Source: Streptosporangiaceae bacterium
GTDB taxonomy: Bacteria; Actinomycetota; Actinomycetes; Streptosporangiales; Streptosporangiaceae
Reading direction: 5' to 3'
DNA length: 34,736 nucleotides
Assembly: GCA_030041275.1 (NCBI GenBank)
Contig: JASHOE010000133.1
Location: forward strand, 1-34,736
The position numbers were made by a program, and so were the translations under genes. Below are positions 15,151-23,402 of this stretch, piece by piece. The notes under the pieces are model-generated. The model saw only the letters and a list, made by a program, of their open reading frames with translations, searched no databases and was not told the DNA's origin. The number at the start of each line of letters is the position of its first letter. The first letter of the stretch is position 1.

Positions 15151-15683
15151 GCGGAGCGGCCAGTCCTGGTGTACACCGACGTCAGATCGTAGTCCTTGGC
15201 GGGCCCGGTGACCTGCCAGACCTCGGTGAACGAATCCGGACTGAGCCAGGTCACGGTCACGGCGTAGCGGTCGGAGCGACACGGGTGCACCGCACGGCAG
15301 CTGCCGCAGCGCAGATCGAGGCGGTAGAACTCGCGGTCATCGGTGAACCGAACGTCCGCGCTGCCGTCGATGCGACCGTAATACCGCAGGCTGCGACTCG
15401 CCGGGCCGCGGTGTGCCCCGAACTTCAGCTCGCCGTGCTCGGTGAAGTCCAGCACGTGGCCGTCCAGCTCGTCGGCGGCAGCGCCCGAGTCGGGTCCTGG
15501 CCGGAAGCTTGCCCGGCCGCGGAAGGAGCCCGCAGCGCCCGTGCGATGGTCGGCGATCTCCCGCACCACGTCCCACTCGCCTGCGAGGAAGCCCAGCGTG
15601 CCATCGGCTAGCTGCGGATACCCGGCGTCCTGGCCTCGGTGGATGAGGGCCGTCGGCGCGGACGCCGGCGCATATACGGTCAC
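15147..15683 (-). CDS. DUF6314 family protein
   Basis: 178 residues from GTG 15683. The longer frame to 15989 runs into bioY on the other strand and is rejected. TATGGT (15695-15690) lies exactly six bases before the GTG, giving a leaderless start. The sequence LGFLAGEWDVVREIADHRTG, SFRGRASFRPG, RSLRYYGRIDGSADVRFTDD, FYRLDLRCG and CRSDRYAVTVTWLSPDSFTE followed by WQVTGPAKDYDLTSVYTR matches the DUF6314 beta-barrel type with the conserved final DY-x-L-x-S-x-Y-x-R. Biochemical role unknown. Its stop overlaps the acyl-CoA ligase start (GTGA), so the two are translationally coupled and probably act together. Confidence 0.85.
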   Translation of the reverse strand: MTVYAPASAPTALIHRGQDAGYPQLADGTLGFLAGEWDVVREIADHRTGAAGSFRGRASFRPGPDSGAAADELDGHVLDFTEHGELKFGAHRGPASRSLRYYGRIDGSADVRFTDDREFYRLDLRCGSCRAVHPCRSDRYAVTVTWLSPDSFTEVWQVTGPAKDYDLTSVYTRTGRSA

Positions 15684-15733
15684 GGCCGCACCATACCCGG
15701 CCGCAAGCCAGCCGCCGCGGCCGACCGCCGTGG

Positions 15734-15771
15734 TAGGGTCCCAGCGCTCTCGCTGCCCACCCCTCAGGAGG
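15734..15771 (+). promoter_or_regulatory. bioY -10 box and ribosome site
   Basis: TAGGGT (15734-15739) and AGGAGG (15766-15771), six bases before the ATG at 15778. The leader of about 30 nt is too short for a riboswitch. No BirA-like operator was recognised. Confidence 0.5.
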
Positions 15772-15777
15772 CCGCTC

Positions 15778-16395
15778 ATGTCGTCCGTCGCGATTGCCCG
15801 CCCGCGCCCGCTCGTGCTCGGAGACCTGCTCGCAGCGGACCGCGGCAGGGTCGCGCACGCCGTCCGTGACGTGCTCCTCGTGGTGGGCGCGGCCGGATTC
15901 GTCGGCGCACTGGCGCAGGTCTCGATCCACCTCTCGTTCACTCCGGTCCCGATCACCGGGCAGACCCTTGGCGTGCTGCTCGCCGGCACCGCCCTGGGCT
16001 GGCGGCGCGCAGCCGCAGCCCTGGCGCTCTACGCGATCGCAGGCGTCGCGGGCGTGCCGTGGTTCGCGGGTGGCACAGCGGGCTACGCCAGCGCATCGTT
16101 CGGCTATATCGTCGGCTTTTTCTTCGCGGCGACCGCGTGTGGTTATCTGGCCAGCCGCGGGGCCGACCGATCGGTGCTGAAGTCGGTGCCCGCAATGATC
16201 GCGGCCGAGATCATCATCTACGCGTTCGGTCTGACCTGGCTGGCTCTGGACCTGCACCTGAGCGCGTCAGCCACCCTGGCCGACGGGCTGACCCCGTTCC
16301 TGGCCGGCGACGCGATCAAGGCAGCGATCGCGGCCGGCCTGCTGCCGCTGGTCTGGTGGAAGCTGCCCGCCGGCCACCGAGACGCCAAATCCTGA
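15778..16395 (+). CDS. bioY: BioY biotin transporter (ECF S component)
   Basis: 205 residues from ATG 15778 with a good AGGAGG site; a longer in-frame ORF from 15442 is only antisense to DUF6314. The BioY signature is clear: FTPVPITGQTLGVLLAGTAL, WRRAAAALALYAIAGVAGVPW, FAGGTAGYASASFGYIVGF and FLAGDAIKAAIAAGLLPLVW, with six membrane helices. BioY binds biotin and works alone or with the BioM/BioN energising module. Neither bioM/N nor biotin synthesis genes are adjacent. The gene is monocistronic, ending at a large hairpin shared with the convergent winged-helix gene. Confidence 0.95.
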   Translation: MSSVAIARPRPLVLGDLLAADRGRVAHAVRDVLLVVGAAGFVGALAQVSIHLSFTPVPITGQTLGVLLAGTALGWRRAAAALALYAIAGVAGVPWFAGGTAGYASASFGYIVGFFFAATACGYLASRGADRSVLKSVPAMIAAEIIIYAFGLTWLALDLHLSASATLADGLTPFLAGDAIKAAIAAGLLPLVWWKLPAGHRDAKS

Positions 16396-16461
16396 CACGA
16401 GTAGCCGACGACCGCGAAAACGTCACACGGGTAGCCAGAGGACCGCGACTGTCGCCGACCA

Positions 16462-16524
16462 GTCAGCATGGGAGTGGCTTCACTCCCGTGATAGCAGGAG
16501 TAAAGCCACTCCGATGAGGCTGAC
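16462..16524. terminator. Bidirectional hairpin terminator
   Basis: Arms at 16471-16486 (GGAGTGGCTTCACTCC) and 16497-16512 pair over 16 bp with one mismatch around a 10-nt loop, and an outer GTCAGC (16462-16467) / GCTGAC (16519-16524) pair extends the structure. It lies between convergent bioY and the winged-helix gene. Upstream, at 16398-16444, an imperfect ~25-bp direct repeat is present. Confidence 0.85.
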
Positions 16525-16529
16525 CGCCA

Positions 16530-16865
16530 CTATCCGGACGCTGGCGGCTGTGCCGGAGCCAGCGCCGAGCGGAGCCGGACCAGACCCGCGAGCACGTCCA
16601 GTTCGGCCGCGAGCGCCGATCTGCCCCGCCGGGTGATCCGCACCCAGGTGCGTGGTCGGCGGCCCGCGTAGCCCTTCTCGACCTCCACGAGCCCCGCGTC
16701 TTCGAGCACGGTGAGATGCCTCGACAAGTTGCCGGCCGTCAGGCCGAGCGTCTCACGCAGATAGCCGAACTCGGTCCGCTTCGCTTCGGCCGCGATGGTC
16801 AGGATGCCGAGCCGGTGGCGCTGGTGGACGATCTCGTCGAGCCCGTTGGTCGGATGCTCGGTCAC
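16530..16865 (-). CDS. Winged-helix transcriptional regulator (HTH_27 / MarR-like)
   Basis: 111 residues from GTG 16865, four bases after the stop of the membrane-protein gene, so clearly in its operon. One compact winged-helix domain: DEIVHQRHRLGILTIAAEAK, FGYLRETLGLTAGNLSRHLT, LEDAGLVEVEKGYAGRRPRT and WVRITRRGRSALAAEL. Such small regulators commonly control an adjacent membrane-protein gene. The CCAACTAGTTTG sequence at 18037-18048, just upstream of the operon's first gene, contains an AACTAGTT palindrome and is a possible binding site (weak). Confidence 0.88.
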   Translation of the reverse strand: MTEHPTNGLDEIVHQRHRLGILTIAAEAKRTEFGYLRETLGLTAGNLSRHLTVLEDAGLVEVEKGYAGRRPRTWVRITRRGRSALAAELDVLAGLVRLRSALAPAQPPASG

Positions 16866-16869
16866 CGGC

Positions 16870-18024
16870 TCAGCCCTCCGCCGGCTCCGGCTTGGCCCGC
16901 GGCCGGTGGCGGCGCTGCACCACCCAGGCGCCCGCCCCCGACAGCAGGAGCACCAGGGCAGGTAGCAGCACGTTCGGCAGCGAACTCGCGGCCGGGCTGA
17001 GGCTCAGGCCGAACCAGTCGTAGAAGACGTTCTGGATGTCGTAGAGGCTGGCCAGCAGGGCCAGACCCAGGTAAACGGCCGCGATCACAGCGAGTCCTAC
17101 GCTGCGCTCTGACCAGGCCAGGAAGCACAGCCCGAGGCCGATGAGCACCAACGGGAACGTGCCTCTGATGAGCAGGTCGCCGGGCATGAGCAGCATCCCC
17201 GCGCCGCCGCCGGCCAGCGGGATAAGCAGCGCCAGCGCAATAATGATCAGGCCGGCTATCAGGTAGCCGCGAGCTGGAGTTCGGAGGCCAACGCGGTTGC
17301 CGCGCCAGCGGTACCAGAACACGGTCGCAGCGATCCCGAGCAGCATGGCGCCCAGCCAGTAGTAGGCGATGCCCCTGGAACTCGGGATGCCGAGCCCGCC
17401 GAGGTACGCACTCTGGAGGAAGCGCGGGCCCGGTGGGGCGCCGTACACGCCCGCGCTGACCGGGTGAGGACTGCCAGGCAGGCGGAACAGCTCCCACGTC
17501 GACGGCGGAAAGTAGAACGGCACCGACGCGCATACCAGCAGGCCGAACAGCACCAGCGGGAACCAGTAAGCATGCCTGGCAAGCCGGGCCCGGCGCCGTA
17601 TCGCCCGCACCTCGCCGAGCAGTTCGCGAGGATCCGCCGCTCTGCTCGTAGCCGCGGCTGACGAACTGGTCGCCGAACCCGCGCTGGCGCTGGCGCCTCC
17701 CGCAGCGGCGGCTTCGCGGTCGTCTTCTCCGGCACCGCCTTCGCCGAAGGACTCTCGCGCATCACCCTCGCCGTGATCGGCTCCGCCGTCCGTTCCACCG
17801 CGAGCCGAAGCTTCATCGCGCAGGCCGCCGTCGTCGCGCTCGTCGTACTCAGCCGGACCGGTGTCAGCCGGACCGGCGTCGTGCTCGCCGCCGCGGTGCT
17901 CACCGTCCTCAGCCGGACCGGCGTCAGCCGGACCGACAGCGTCCCCGTCGTTCTCAGCCGGGGCGCCGTCGTGCTCACTGCCGTCGTGCTCGCCGCTGCG
18001 CAATGCCGTCCCCAATCTCGGCAT
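16870..18024 (-). CDS. Six-helix membrane protein with acidic repeat-rich N-terminus
   Basis: 384 residues from ATG 18024 (a TTG one codon upstream is possible). The first ~145 residues are acidic and low-complexity (EHDG, DAGPAE, DTGPAE units, then Ala/Ser-rich). Six membrane helices follow, including YWFPLVLFGLLVCASVPFYF, YYWLGAMLLGIAATVFWY, LIAGLIIIALALLIPLAGGG, FPLVLIGLGLCFLAW and LPNVLLPALVLLLSGAGAWV. The C-terminus is basic (RRHRPRAKPEPAEG). I do not recognise a named family. The layout matches actinobacterial membrane proteins encoded in operons with a small winged-helix regulator, which follows by four bases. The N-terminal acidic part presumably faces the cytoplasm. Confidence 0.8.
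   Translation of the reverse strand: MPRLGTALRSGEHDGSEHDGAPAENDGDAVGPADAGPAEDGEHRGGEHDAGPADTGPAEYDERDDGGLRDEASARGGTDGGADHGEGDARESFGEGGAGEDDREAAAAGGASASAGSATSSSAAATSRAADPRELLGEVRAIRRRARLARHAYWFPLVLFGLLVCASVPFYFPPSTWELFRLPGSPHPVSAGVYGAPPGPRFLQSAYLGGLGIPSSRGIAYYWLGAMLLGIAATVFWYRWRGNRVGLRTPARGYLIAGLIIIALALLIPLAGGGAGMLLMPGDLLIRGTFPLVLIGLGLCFLAWSERSVGLAVIAAVYLGLALLASLYDIQNVFYDWFGLSLSPAASSLPNVLLPALVLLLSGAGAWVVQRRHRPRAKPEPAEG
17850..17939 (-). repeat. 15-bp repeat pairs in the acidic N-terminus
   Basis: CAGCCGGACCGGTGT / CAGCCGGACCGGCGT at 17850-17864 and 17865-17879 recur as a pair at 17910-17924 and 17925-17939, exactly 60 bp away. They encode GPAD/GPAE-type units and show a two-level duplication (unit, then block). 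Confidence 0.8.
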
Positions 18025-18114
18025 CAAGTTTGGATCGCAAACTAGTTGGCGTCAAGAGGGAGAGGAACCGGGGCGGATTTGCGCCGACCCGGAACGCTGA
18101 CAAAGGATGATCTG

Positions 18115-18903
18115 GTGAGCGCCGCCGAACTGCTCGACGCCGCGGACTGGCTCGAAGGCGTCCGCCGCATCACAGTGCTCACTGGCGCGGGCGTTTCCAC
18201 CGACAGCGGCATTCCGGACTTCCGTGGCCCCTCCGGGCTATGGACGAAGGATCCGGCCGCCGAGAAGATGTCGACGTACCAGGCCTACATCGCCGACCCG
18301 GCGCTCCGCCGCAGGTCGTGGCAGGCCAGGCTCGCGCACCCGGCGTGGACAGCCGAGCCCAACGCCGCCCACCTGGCGCTCGCCCGGCTGGTCGCTGGCC
18401 TCGACGCATGGATCATTACGCAGAACATCGACGGCCTGCATCAGCGGGCAGGCGTGCCAGGCGACCGGGTGCTGGAGTTGCACGGAACCATGTACGGCGT
18501 CGTGTGCGTCGGTTGCGGTGCGGGGACCGCGATGGCGGATGCACTCGCGAGGGTGCGCTCGGGCGAGGCCGATCCACCGTGCGCGGACTGCGGCGACATC
18601 CTCAAGTCAGCCACCGTCATGTTCGGTCAGCCACTCGATGCGGCAGTGCTCAACCGCGCCGCCGCGGTGGCGCAGGCAGCCGACCTCTTCCTGGCGGTAG
18701 GCAGCACCCTCATCGTCGAGCCCGCCGCGTCGCTCTGCGCGGTCGCGGTCCGGTCAGGCGCGCGGCTAGTGATCGTGAACCGCGATCCGACGCCGTATGA
18801 CCCGATCGCGACGGCAGTGATCAGGCAGCCGATTGGGGACGCGGTCCCGGCCATTGCTGACCGCCTGCTGGCCGGCCGGATCGATCGCGACGAGGGCGCC
18901 TGA
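18115..18903 (+). CDS. Sir2-family NAD-dependent protein deacylase
   Basis: 262 residues from GTG 18115, with AAAGGA about 8 bases upstream; the frame is open to 18046 but lacks a better start. All sirtuin motifs are present: GAGVST (about 24-29), GIPDFRGPSGLW, TQNIDGLH (102-109), catalytic His in ELHGTM (123), structural zinc cysteines CVGC (131, 134) and CADC (156, 159), and GSTLIVEPAA. It removes acyl groups from lysines using NAD+, yielding nicotinamide and O-acyl-ADP-ribose. Acyl-CoA synthetases are known sirtuin targets in bacteria; one lies 3 kb away, though no operon link exists. Divergent from the membrane-protein operon by 90 bp. Confidence 0.95.
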   Translation: MSAAELLDAADWLEGVRRITVLTGAGVSTDSGIPDFRGPSGLWTKDPAAEKMSTYQAYIADPALRRRSWQARLAHPAWTAEPNAAHLALARLVAGLDAWIITQNIDGLHQRAGVPGDRVLELHGTMYGVVCVGCGAGTAMADALARVRSGEADPPCADCGDILKSATVMFGQPLDAAVLNRAAAVAQAADLFLAVGSTLIVEPAASLCAVAVRSGARLVIVNRDPTPYDPIATAVIRQPIGDAVPAIADRLLAGRIDRDEGA

Positions 18904-19067
18904 GGCATTGCCGTCGCAATCGGCAGGCTGGCGAGCGGTATCGCCGAGGCCGGAACGCGCTGGCTGGAGACCGAGACGACATCTATGGTCGGGCGCAGTC
19001 CCGCGGCCGAAAGGGCTGCAGCGCGAGCCACGACGTAAGTCCGCGACGGGCTGCGATCGCGCCCTCG

Positions 19068-19544
19068 TCAGGGCACGACGGTGACCGGCCATTTCCCGGC
19101 CCGGACGAGGCGCACCGCAAGCGATCCGACGAAGCGGTGCCCGGCGTGCGCGGAGGCGCCAACCACGATCGCGTCCGCCCGGACTTCGTCGGCGATCCGC
19201 TTGATCTCGCTGAAGGGGTCACCCCTGGCGGCCACGAACGTGATCGAGATGCCCAGCTCGACACCCATCTCCAGGGCACGCCGTTCCATGTCCTCGGCAC
19301 TGGCCCGGAATGCCTCGTCCCTGGCGAGGGCCAGTGACGCTCCGGTCGGGCCCGCCGCCCCGAAGCCTGCCACGGGCGACACGAACACCGCCACAAGCCG
19401 GGCCCGCTGTCGGCGAGCGAGGCCCGCCGCGTACCAGCCAGCCCGGCTGGACGTGGTCGAGTCGTCGACTCCGACGAGGATCACCGACGGCCCGTCCGTA
19501 CCTAGCTCGAAGGCGGCGGCCTCGTCCGCTGCCCCACTGCCCAT
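19068..19544 (-). CDS. Universal stress protein (UspA family)
   Basis: 158 residues from ATG 19544; a GTG at 19568 would add eight residues but precedes the -10 box. TAGACT (19557-19552) is seven bases before the ATG, so the transcript is probably leaderless. A single Usp domain: VILVGVDDSTTSSRAGWYAA, ARLVAVFVSPV, then the nucleotide-binding loop VVGASAHAGHRFVGSLAVRL and final PVTVVP. The G-x2-G-x9-G-S/T type loop suggests ATP binding. Such proteins respond to hypoxia and redox stress in actinomycetes; the target is unknown. Convergent with sir2 (164 bp apart, no clear terminator). Confidence 0.92.
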   Translation of the reverse strand: MGSGAADEAAAFELGTDGPSVILVGVDDSTTSSRAGWYAAGLARRQRARLVAVFVSPVAGFGAAGPTGASLALARDEAFRASAEDMERRALEMGVELGISITFVAARGDPFSEIKRIADEVRADAIVVGASAHAGHRFVGSLAVRLVRAGKWPVTVVP

Positions 19545-19724
19545 AGCCCGCAGTCTAGGGGCGCTCACGCCGAACGACAGCCGACCACAAAGGTGCCTCG
19601 GTGCGAGTCAGCCCGCCTGCACCGAGCGCTTCCCGACAGCCCGGCGGACCATACGATGAGGCTGGCCAACGCCCGTGCCGCCGACACGCTTGGCCTTCTT
19701 GAGGGCCCGCGAGGAGGAGCCGCC

Positions 19725-20888
19725 TTGACAGTGCCAGCCGAGCACGAGCCCGCGGCACCCGCGCCGCTCCCTGCCTGGCGCGTCTTGGACATGTCGCAGG
19801 CTATTTCCGGCCCTTACGCCGCGCGGATCCTCGCCGACCTCGGCGCGGACGTGCTTCGGGTCGAGGGTCCGCGCACCGACGTGACCCAGCACTTCGGCGT
19901 GGTGCGCGACGGTCGAAGTGGCATGTACGCGCAGATGAACGCCGGAAAGCGCAGCGTCGGCATCGATCTCACTGCGCCCGGAGCAGTCGACCTGGTCCGC
20001 CGCCTGGCCAGCACCGCGGACGTGCTCATCGAGAACTTCCGGCCGGGCGTCATGGACCGGCTCGGCCTCGGCTACGAACTGCTGGCGGCCGCCAACCCGC
20101 GGCTGGTCGTGCTTTCCATCACCGGATTCGGGCCGGACTCGGCGCGACGCGCGCTCGCACCGGTCATCCACGCCGAATCCGGCCTGCTAGCCAGGCACGC
20201 CGAGCTTGACGGGCGCGCGCCTACCGACCTGCCGCTCGCGCTTGCCGACACCGTCACCGGACTGCACGCTGTCATCGCCGTGCTCGCCGCGTTGCAGCAG
20301 CGCGACCTGTCCGGCTGCGGTCAGCACATAGAGATCAGCATGCTGGCGGCACTGGCGGCCAGTGACGATCACGCGCACGCAGCGATCGACGGTGGCAGCG
20401 AGTCATACTCGTCGCGCGGCACGATCTGGGCCGCACCCGGCGGACCGCTGCTGATCGCGGCGCCACCGAAGCATGCCTGGGTCATGTTGTCCCGGCGCGG
20501 CATGCTCGCCGACCCGGCACCTGCGGGCAGCGACCTGGAGACCAAGGCCCGGCTGCGGCAGCAGGCGATCCAGGACTGGATGAGCGACTTCGCCGACCGC
20601 GCAGCGCTCATCGCCGAACTGGAGCGGGCCGGAATCGCCTGGGCGGATGTCAGTGACAGTGCCGACAAGTTCGCCGACAACGCGCACACGACGGCTCTGC
20701 CTGGAACTGACCGCCGAGTCGTCGCGCTCCCCTACCGGTTCTCGGCCGCGTCCGCCGACGTGCGGCGCGGCGTCGCCCGGCGTGGCGACCACAACGTCGA
20801 GGCGCTGGCTGACTGGCTTGGTCTCGATCCCGCCGACGTTCGTGCGCTGGCCGCCGACGGCGTGCTGCTCAGCGCCGACGCCGGCTAG
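19725..20888 (+). CDS. CaiB/BaiF family CoA transferase
   Basis: 387 residues from TTG 19725, which has GAGGAGGAG (19711-19719) at ideal spacing; the frame is open to 19593 but a TACGAT box at 19652-19657 lies inside that extension. Family sequence is clear: RVLDMSQAISGPYAARILAD, GADVLRVEGPRTD, NAGKRSVGIDL, DVLIENFRPGVMDRLGLGYE, LVVLSITGFGPD, and the catalytic Asp segment LALADTVTGLHAVIAVLAAL followed by GQHIEISM. Class III CoA transferases move CoA between acids. The C-terminus ends GDHNVEALADWLG. The protein is near family length. It stands alone, so the acyl substrate is unknown. Confidence 0.92.
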   Translation: MTVPAEHEPAAPAPLPAWRVLDMSQAISGPYAARILADLGADVLRVEGPRTDVTQHFGVVRDGRSGMYAQMNAGKRSVGIDLTAPGAVDLVRRLASTADVLIENFRPGVMDRLGLGYELLAAANPRLVVLSITGFGPDSARRALAPVIHAESGLLARHAELDGRAPTDLPLALADTVTGLHAVIAVLAALQQRDLSGCGQHIEISMLAALAASDDHAHAAIDGGSESYSSRGTIWAAPGGPLLIAAPPKHAWVMLSRRGMLADPAPAGSDLETKARLRQQAIQDWMSDFADRAALIAELERAGIAWADVSDSADKFADNAHTTALPGTDRRVVALPYRFSAASADVRRGVARRGDHNVEALADWLGLDPADVRALAADGVLLSADAG

Positions 20889-21012
20889 GTGCGTCCAGCC
20901 GCGCCAGCCAGCAACACGTACGCCCCCGGCATCGCGGGTCATTCATTCGATGCGAGCCCGTTTCGCTCCATACGCATGGCGCGGCGGCGCGGCGGCCGAC
21001 TTGGTACGGCGG

Positions 21013-21483
21013 TCATGGTCGGTCCTCGGCGAGCCCGGCCCAAGGCAGGCCACCGTCGGCACCACCGGCGTTGCTGGACAGCCGGTCCAGCACGTCACCC
21101 AGCGCGGCCAGTTCTGCCTCGCCAAACCCGTGCCGAAGTTGCTGATCAAAGGCGATCGCTGCGTCCCGAAGCCGCAGGAACGCGGCCTCCCCGGCGTCGG
21201 TCAGCCGAACGACGTGGATCCGCCGGTTGGCCTCGTGCCGATGCCGGGTAATCAGGCCGTCAGCCTCCATCGCGTTGAGGTGATGAGTCAGCGTCGCTTC
21301 CCTGATCCCGACCGCCTCGGCGAGCTCGCGCTGGTTGGCCAGCTGCTGCGTTTTGATGTTGAGCAGGACTAGCCAGATCGGCACCGAACCGCCCGCAGCA
21401 GCCAGGGCGTCGTCGAAGGCGCGGCTGATCACGCGGGTCGCCTGGGCCAGATGCAGGCCGACGGGGGCACGCGCTGGTCTCAT
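21013..21483 (-). CDS. MarR family transcriptional regulator
   Basis: 156 residues from ATG 21483. The winged helix is complete: VPIWLVLLNIKTQQLANQRE, LAEAVGIREATLTHHLNAME, ADGLITRHRHEANRRIHVVR and LTDAGEAAFLRL, with flanking dimerisation helices. TACGCT (21495-21490) lies exactly six bases before the ATG, so it is leaderless. A long dyad at 21505-21548 overlaps the promoter's upstream part and is the likely autoregulatory operator. No obvious partner gene is adjacent, apart from a possible tiny ORF at 21681-21869. Confidence 0.93.
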   Translation of the reverse strand: MRPARAPVGLHLAQATRVISRAFDDALAAAGGSVPIWLVLLNIKTQQLANQRELAEAVGIREATLTHHLNAMEADGLITRHRHEANRRIHVVRLTDAGEAAFLRLRDAAIAFDQQLRHGFGEAELAALGDVLDRLSSNAGGADGGLPWAGLAEDRP

Positions 21484-21489
21484 GGCAGC

Positions 21490-21548
21490 AGCGTAACACC
21501 AAAAGGTCGAGATCTAATGATTCTATTACTAACCATTAGCCATCGACC
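21490..21548. promoter_or_regulatory. MarR promoter and 44-bp interrupted palindrome
   Basis: GGTCGA (21505-21510), gat, CTAATG (21514-21519), 14-bp AT-rich centre, CATTAG (21534-21539), cca, TCGACC (21543-21548). Both half-sites are perfect two-block inverted repeats. The block 21505-21519 sits where the -35 of the minus-strand promoter (-10 TACGCT, 21495-21490) would be. An AT-rich island of this kind in such GC-rich DNA is a strong sign of a regulatory site. Confidence 0.75.
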
Positions 21549-21992
21549 CTTCAGCTGGTCCGCTCAGTTAACGGGCCGGAGTAGATGTCGTATCGCCACC
21601 GGCCGGCACGTGACGACGTCACCACCCAGCCGACCGCGCCTTGACCTGGTGGTTGAGCGGCTGGCGACGACGCAGCCCAGCTACCGCGCTTCCGGGCTCG
21701 CTGATCCTGCCGAGACCGCCGCGAGAAATTCGGCTATTCGCCGGTTGCCCCGCCAGGCCGCGTGGCGCGTCCGAAGTCGCGGGCCGATGACCAGGCCGAT
21801 TGCGCAAACCAGGCTGGCAGTGGTGCTGCCCAGCGCGTAAGCCTCCGCGAATGCGTCTGCCAGCCTCATCGCTTGCCCCTAAGGTCGCCGCCCACCGTAG
21901 ATCGGCTCCCATGAGGGTAGGCAGATCGGCGGGATGGTTGGGCCAGTCCACCTGCCGTGCGTCCCGGTCGACTGCTCAGCGGCGGGCGCGCA
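21549..21992. other. Largely non-coding stretch with one doubtful small ORF
   Basis: Apart from the weak 62-codon ORF at 21681-21869, I see no convincing coding frame, RNA gene or repeat here. It lies between the MarR operator and the 3' end of the MocR gene. Confidence 0.5.
21681..21869 (-). CDS. Possible small membrane-associated protein
   Basis: 62 residues from ATG 21869, with TTAGGGG about 8 bases upstream and TACGGT (21900-21895) as a possible -10. One hydrophobic segment (STTASLVCAIGLVIGP) is flanked by a basic region (RLRTRHAAWRGNRR), then a short Ala/Ser-rich end. This would be a single-pass protein with a positive-inside tail. No family is recognised, and a chance ORF is not excluded. 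Confidence 0.35.
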   Translation of the reverse strand: MRLADAFAEAYALGSTTASLVCAIGLVIGPRLRTRHAAWRGNRRIAEFLAAVSAGSASPEAR

Positions 21993-23402
21993 TCACGCCC
22001 GCACCGCCTCACGAAGAACCGCACACAGCCGGGCGACCGCAGCGCTGAACGCGTGCGCCGGCGGTGTCGCGTAGCCAACCACGAGCGCCGGCCCAACATC
22101 TTGCTCGCCGACCCGGCTGCCGGCCAGGCCTTGCACCGCGAGCCCGCGCGCGGCTGCGCTTGCGACGATGCCTTCCTCCGCCAGCCCGGCCGGCAGCCGC
22201 ACGAGCGCGTGCAGGCCAGCCGCGATGCCGGTGACCCGGACCCCTGGAGCATTCCTCGCCAGGGCGCCGACCAGCCGGTCGCGCCGTCGCCGGTACGCGA
22301 CCCTCGACCTCCTTACCTGCCGGTCGTAATCGCCGGACCGGATCATCTCGGCCAGCGCGAGCTGGTCCAGGCTGCCGTTGAGCCGCCCGGTGATGCGCTT
22401 GGCGTCCGCGACTTCGCCCGCGAGGCGCTCCGGCAGCGCGAGCCAGCCGAGCCGCAGGCCGGGCGCCAGGCTTTTGCTCGCGGTGCCGCCGTAGACGATG
22501 TGCTCGGGCGCGAGCGGTTGCAGCGCGCCAACGGCCTGCCGGTCGTAACGGAACTCGCCGTCATAGTCGTCCTCGATCACGACTCCCCCGGTCCGGGTGG
22601 CCCAGCCCGCCACCTCGCGCCGGCGCTCAGGTGCGAGCGCAGCACCGAGCGGGTACTGGTGGGCGGGCGTCAGCAGCACCGCGCCGGTCCCGGCTGGCAG
22701 GGCCGCCACATCGGCACCGCGCTCGTCGAGCGGTATAGCGGCCACTCGCATGCCCGTCCAGCTCGCGATCCCGCGGTGACCCGGGTGGCCATACGCCTCT
22801 ACCGCCAGCGTCCGCGTCCCTGCGGCCCTGAGGACCTCGCAGAGCAGTTCCAGGCCCTGCGCGAAGCCCGCGCACACCACGATGCGATCTGGTGTGGTGG
22901 CGACACCGCGGGCCCTGCCTACGTATTCGGCGAGCGCGACCCGCAGAACCTCAAGCCCGCGGGGATCGGCGTAGCTGAACTCGTCGGCGGGCGCCACGGC
23001 GAGCGCTCTGCGCGCGGCCGCGAGCCATGCACCCCGCGGGAACGCCGCGACGTCCGGCACGCCGGGCCGCAGGTCATATCGCGGCCCCCGAGCGGTCGCC
23101 GGGCCCGGCGCAGCGGCCGCCGCCGCGACCTGCCCGGCCCGCTCCGCTACCCACGTGCCCGAGCCGTGCCGGGCCGCCAGCCAGCCCTCGGCGACTAGCT
23201 GGCCGTAGGCCTCAGCCACGGTATTGCGGGAGACACCGAGGTCTCGCGCGAGCACGCGCGAAGCGGGCAGCGCCGTCCCTGCGGCAAGCCGTCCGCCGCG
23301 TACCGCGTCCCGCAGCGCGGCCTCTAGCCCCGACCGAGGCCGAGTCGGGGACAGCTCGAGGTGCAGGTCGAGACCGGCCGAAGTGGACCGCGTTTCCTTC
23401 AT
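21993..23402 (-). CDS. MocR/PdxR-type GntR regulator with aminotransferase domain
   Basis: 469 residues from ATG 23402. The N-terminal GntR winged helix (about 15-85: LRDAVRGGRLAAGTALPASR; LGVSRNTVAEAYGQLVAEGW; RHGSGTWV) is linked by an Ala/Pro stretch to a class I aminotransferase fold (DPRGLEVLRVALAEYVGRAR; EDDYDGEFRYD at 277-287; PLP lysine in YGGTASKSLAPGLRLGW, K310). MocR proteins use PLP as effector, and some use an aminotransferase-like reaction with an amino compound. TAAGAT ends 8 bases before the ATG. It is divergent from the AhpD-like / PEP-mutase-like pair, a common actinobacterial arrangement in which MocR controls the adjacent genes. Confidence 0.93.
   Translation of the reverse strand: MKETRSTSAGLDLHLELSPTRPRSGLEAALRDAVRGGRLAAGTALPASRVLARDLGVSRNTVAEAYGQLVAEGWLAARHGSGTWVAERAGQVAAAAAAPGPATARGPRYDLRPGVPDVAAFPRGAWLAAARRALAVAPADEFSYADPRGLEVLRVALAEYVGRARGVATTPDRIVVCAGFAQGLELLCEVLRAAGTRTLAVEAYGHPGHRGIASWTGMRVAAIPLDERGADVAALPAGTGAVLLTPAHQYPLGAALAPERRREVAGWATRTGGVVIEDDYDGEFRYDRQAVGALQPLAPEHIVYGGTASKSLAPGLRLGWLALPERLAGEVADAKRITGRLNGSLDQLALAEMIRSGDYDRQVRRSRVAYRRRRDRLVGALARNAPGVRVTGIAAGLHALVRLPAGLAEEGIVASAAARGLAVQGLAGSRVGEQDVGPALVVGYATPPAHAFSAAVARLCAVLREAVRA

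Noticed and set aside
14032..15192. 386-codon plus-strand ORF
   Set aside because: Antisense to the acyl-CoA ligase, whose motifs are complete.
15442..15777. N-terminal extension of bioY
   Set aside because: Antisense to DUF6314 and lacking similarity; ATG 15778 has AGGAGG at the right spacing.
21957..23198. 413-codon plus-strand ORF
   Set aside because: Antisense to the MocR regulator; no recognisable domain.
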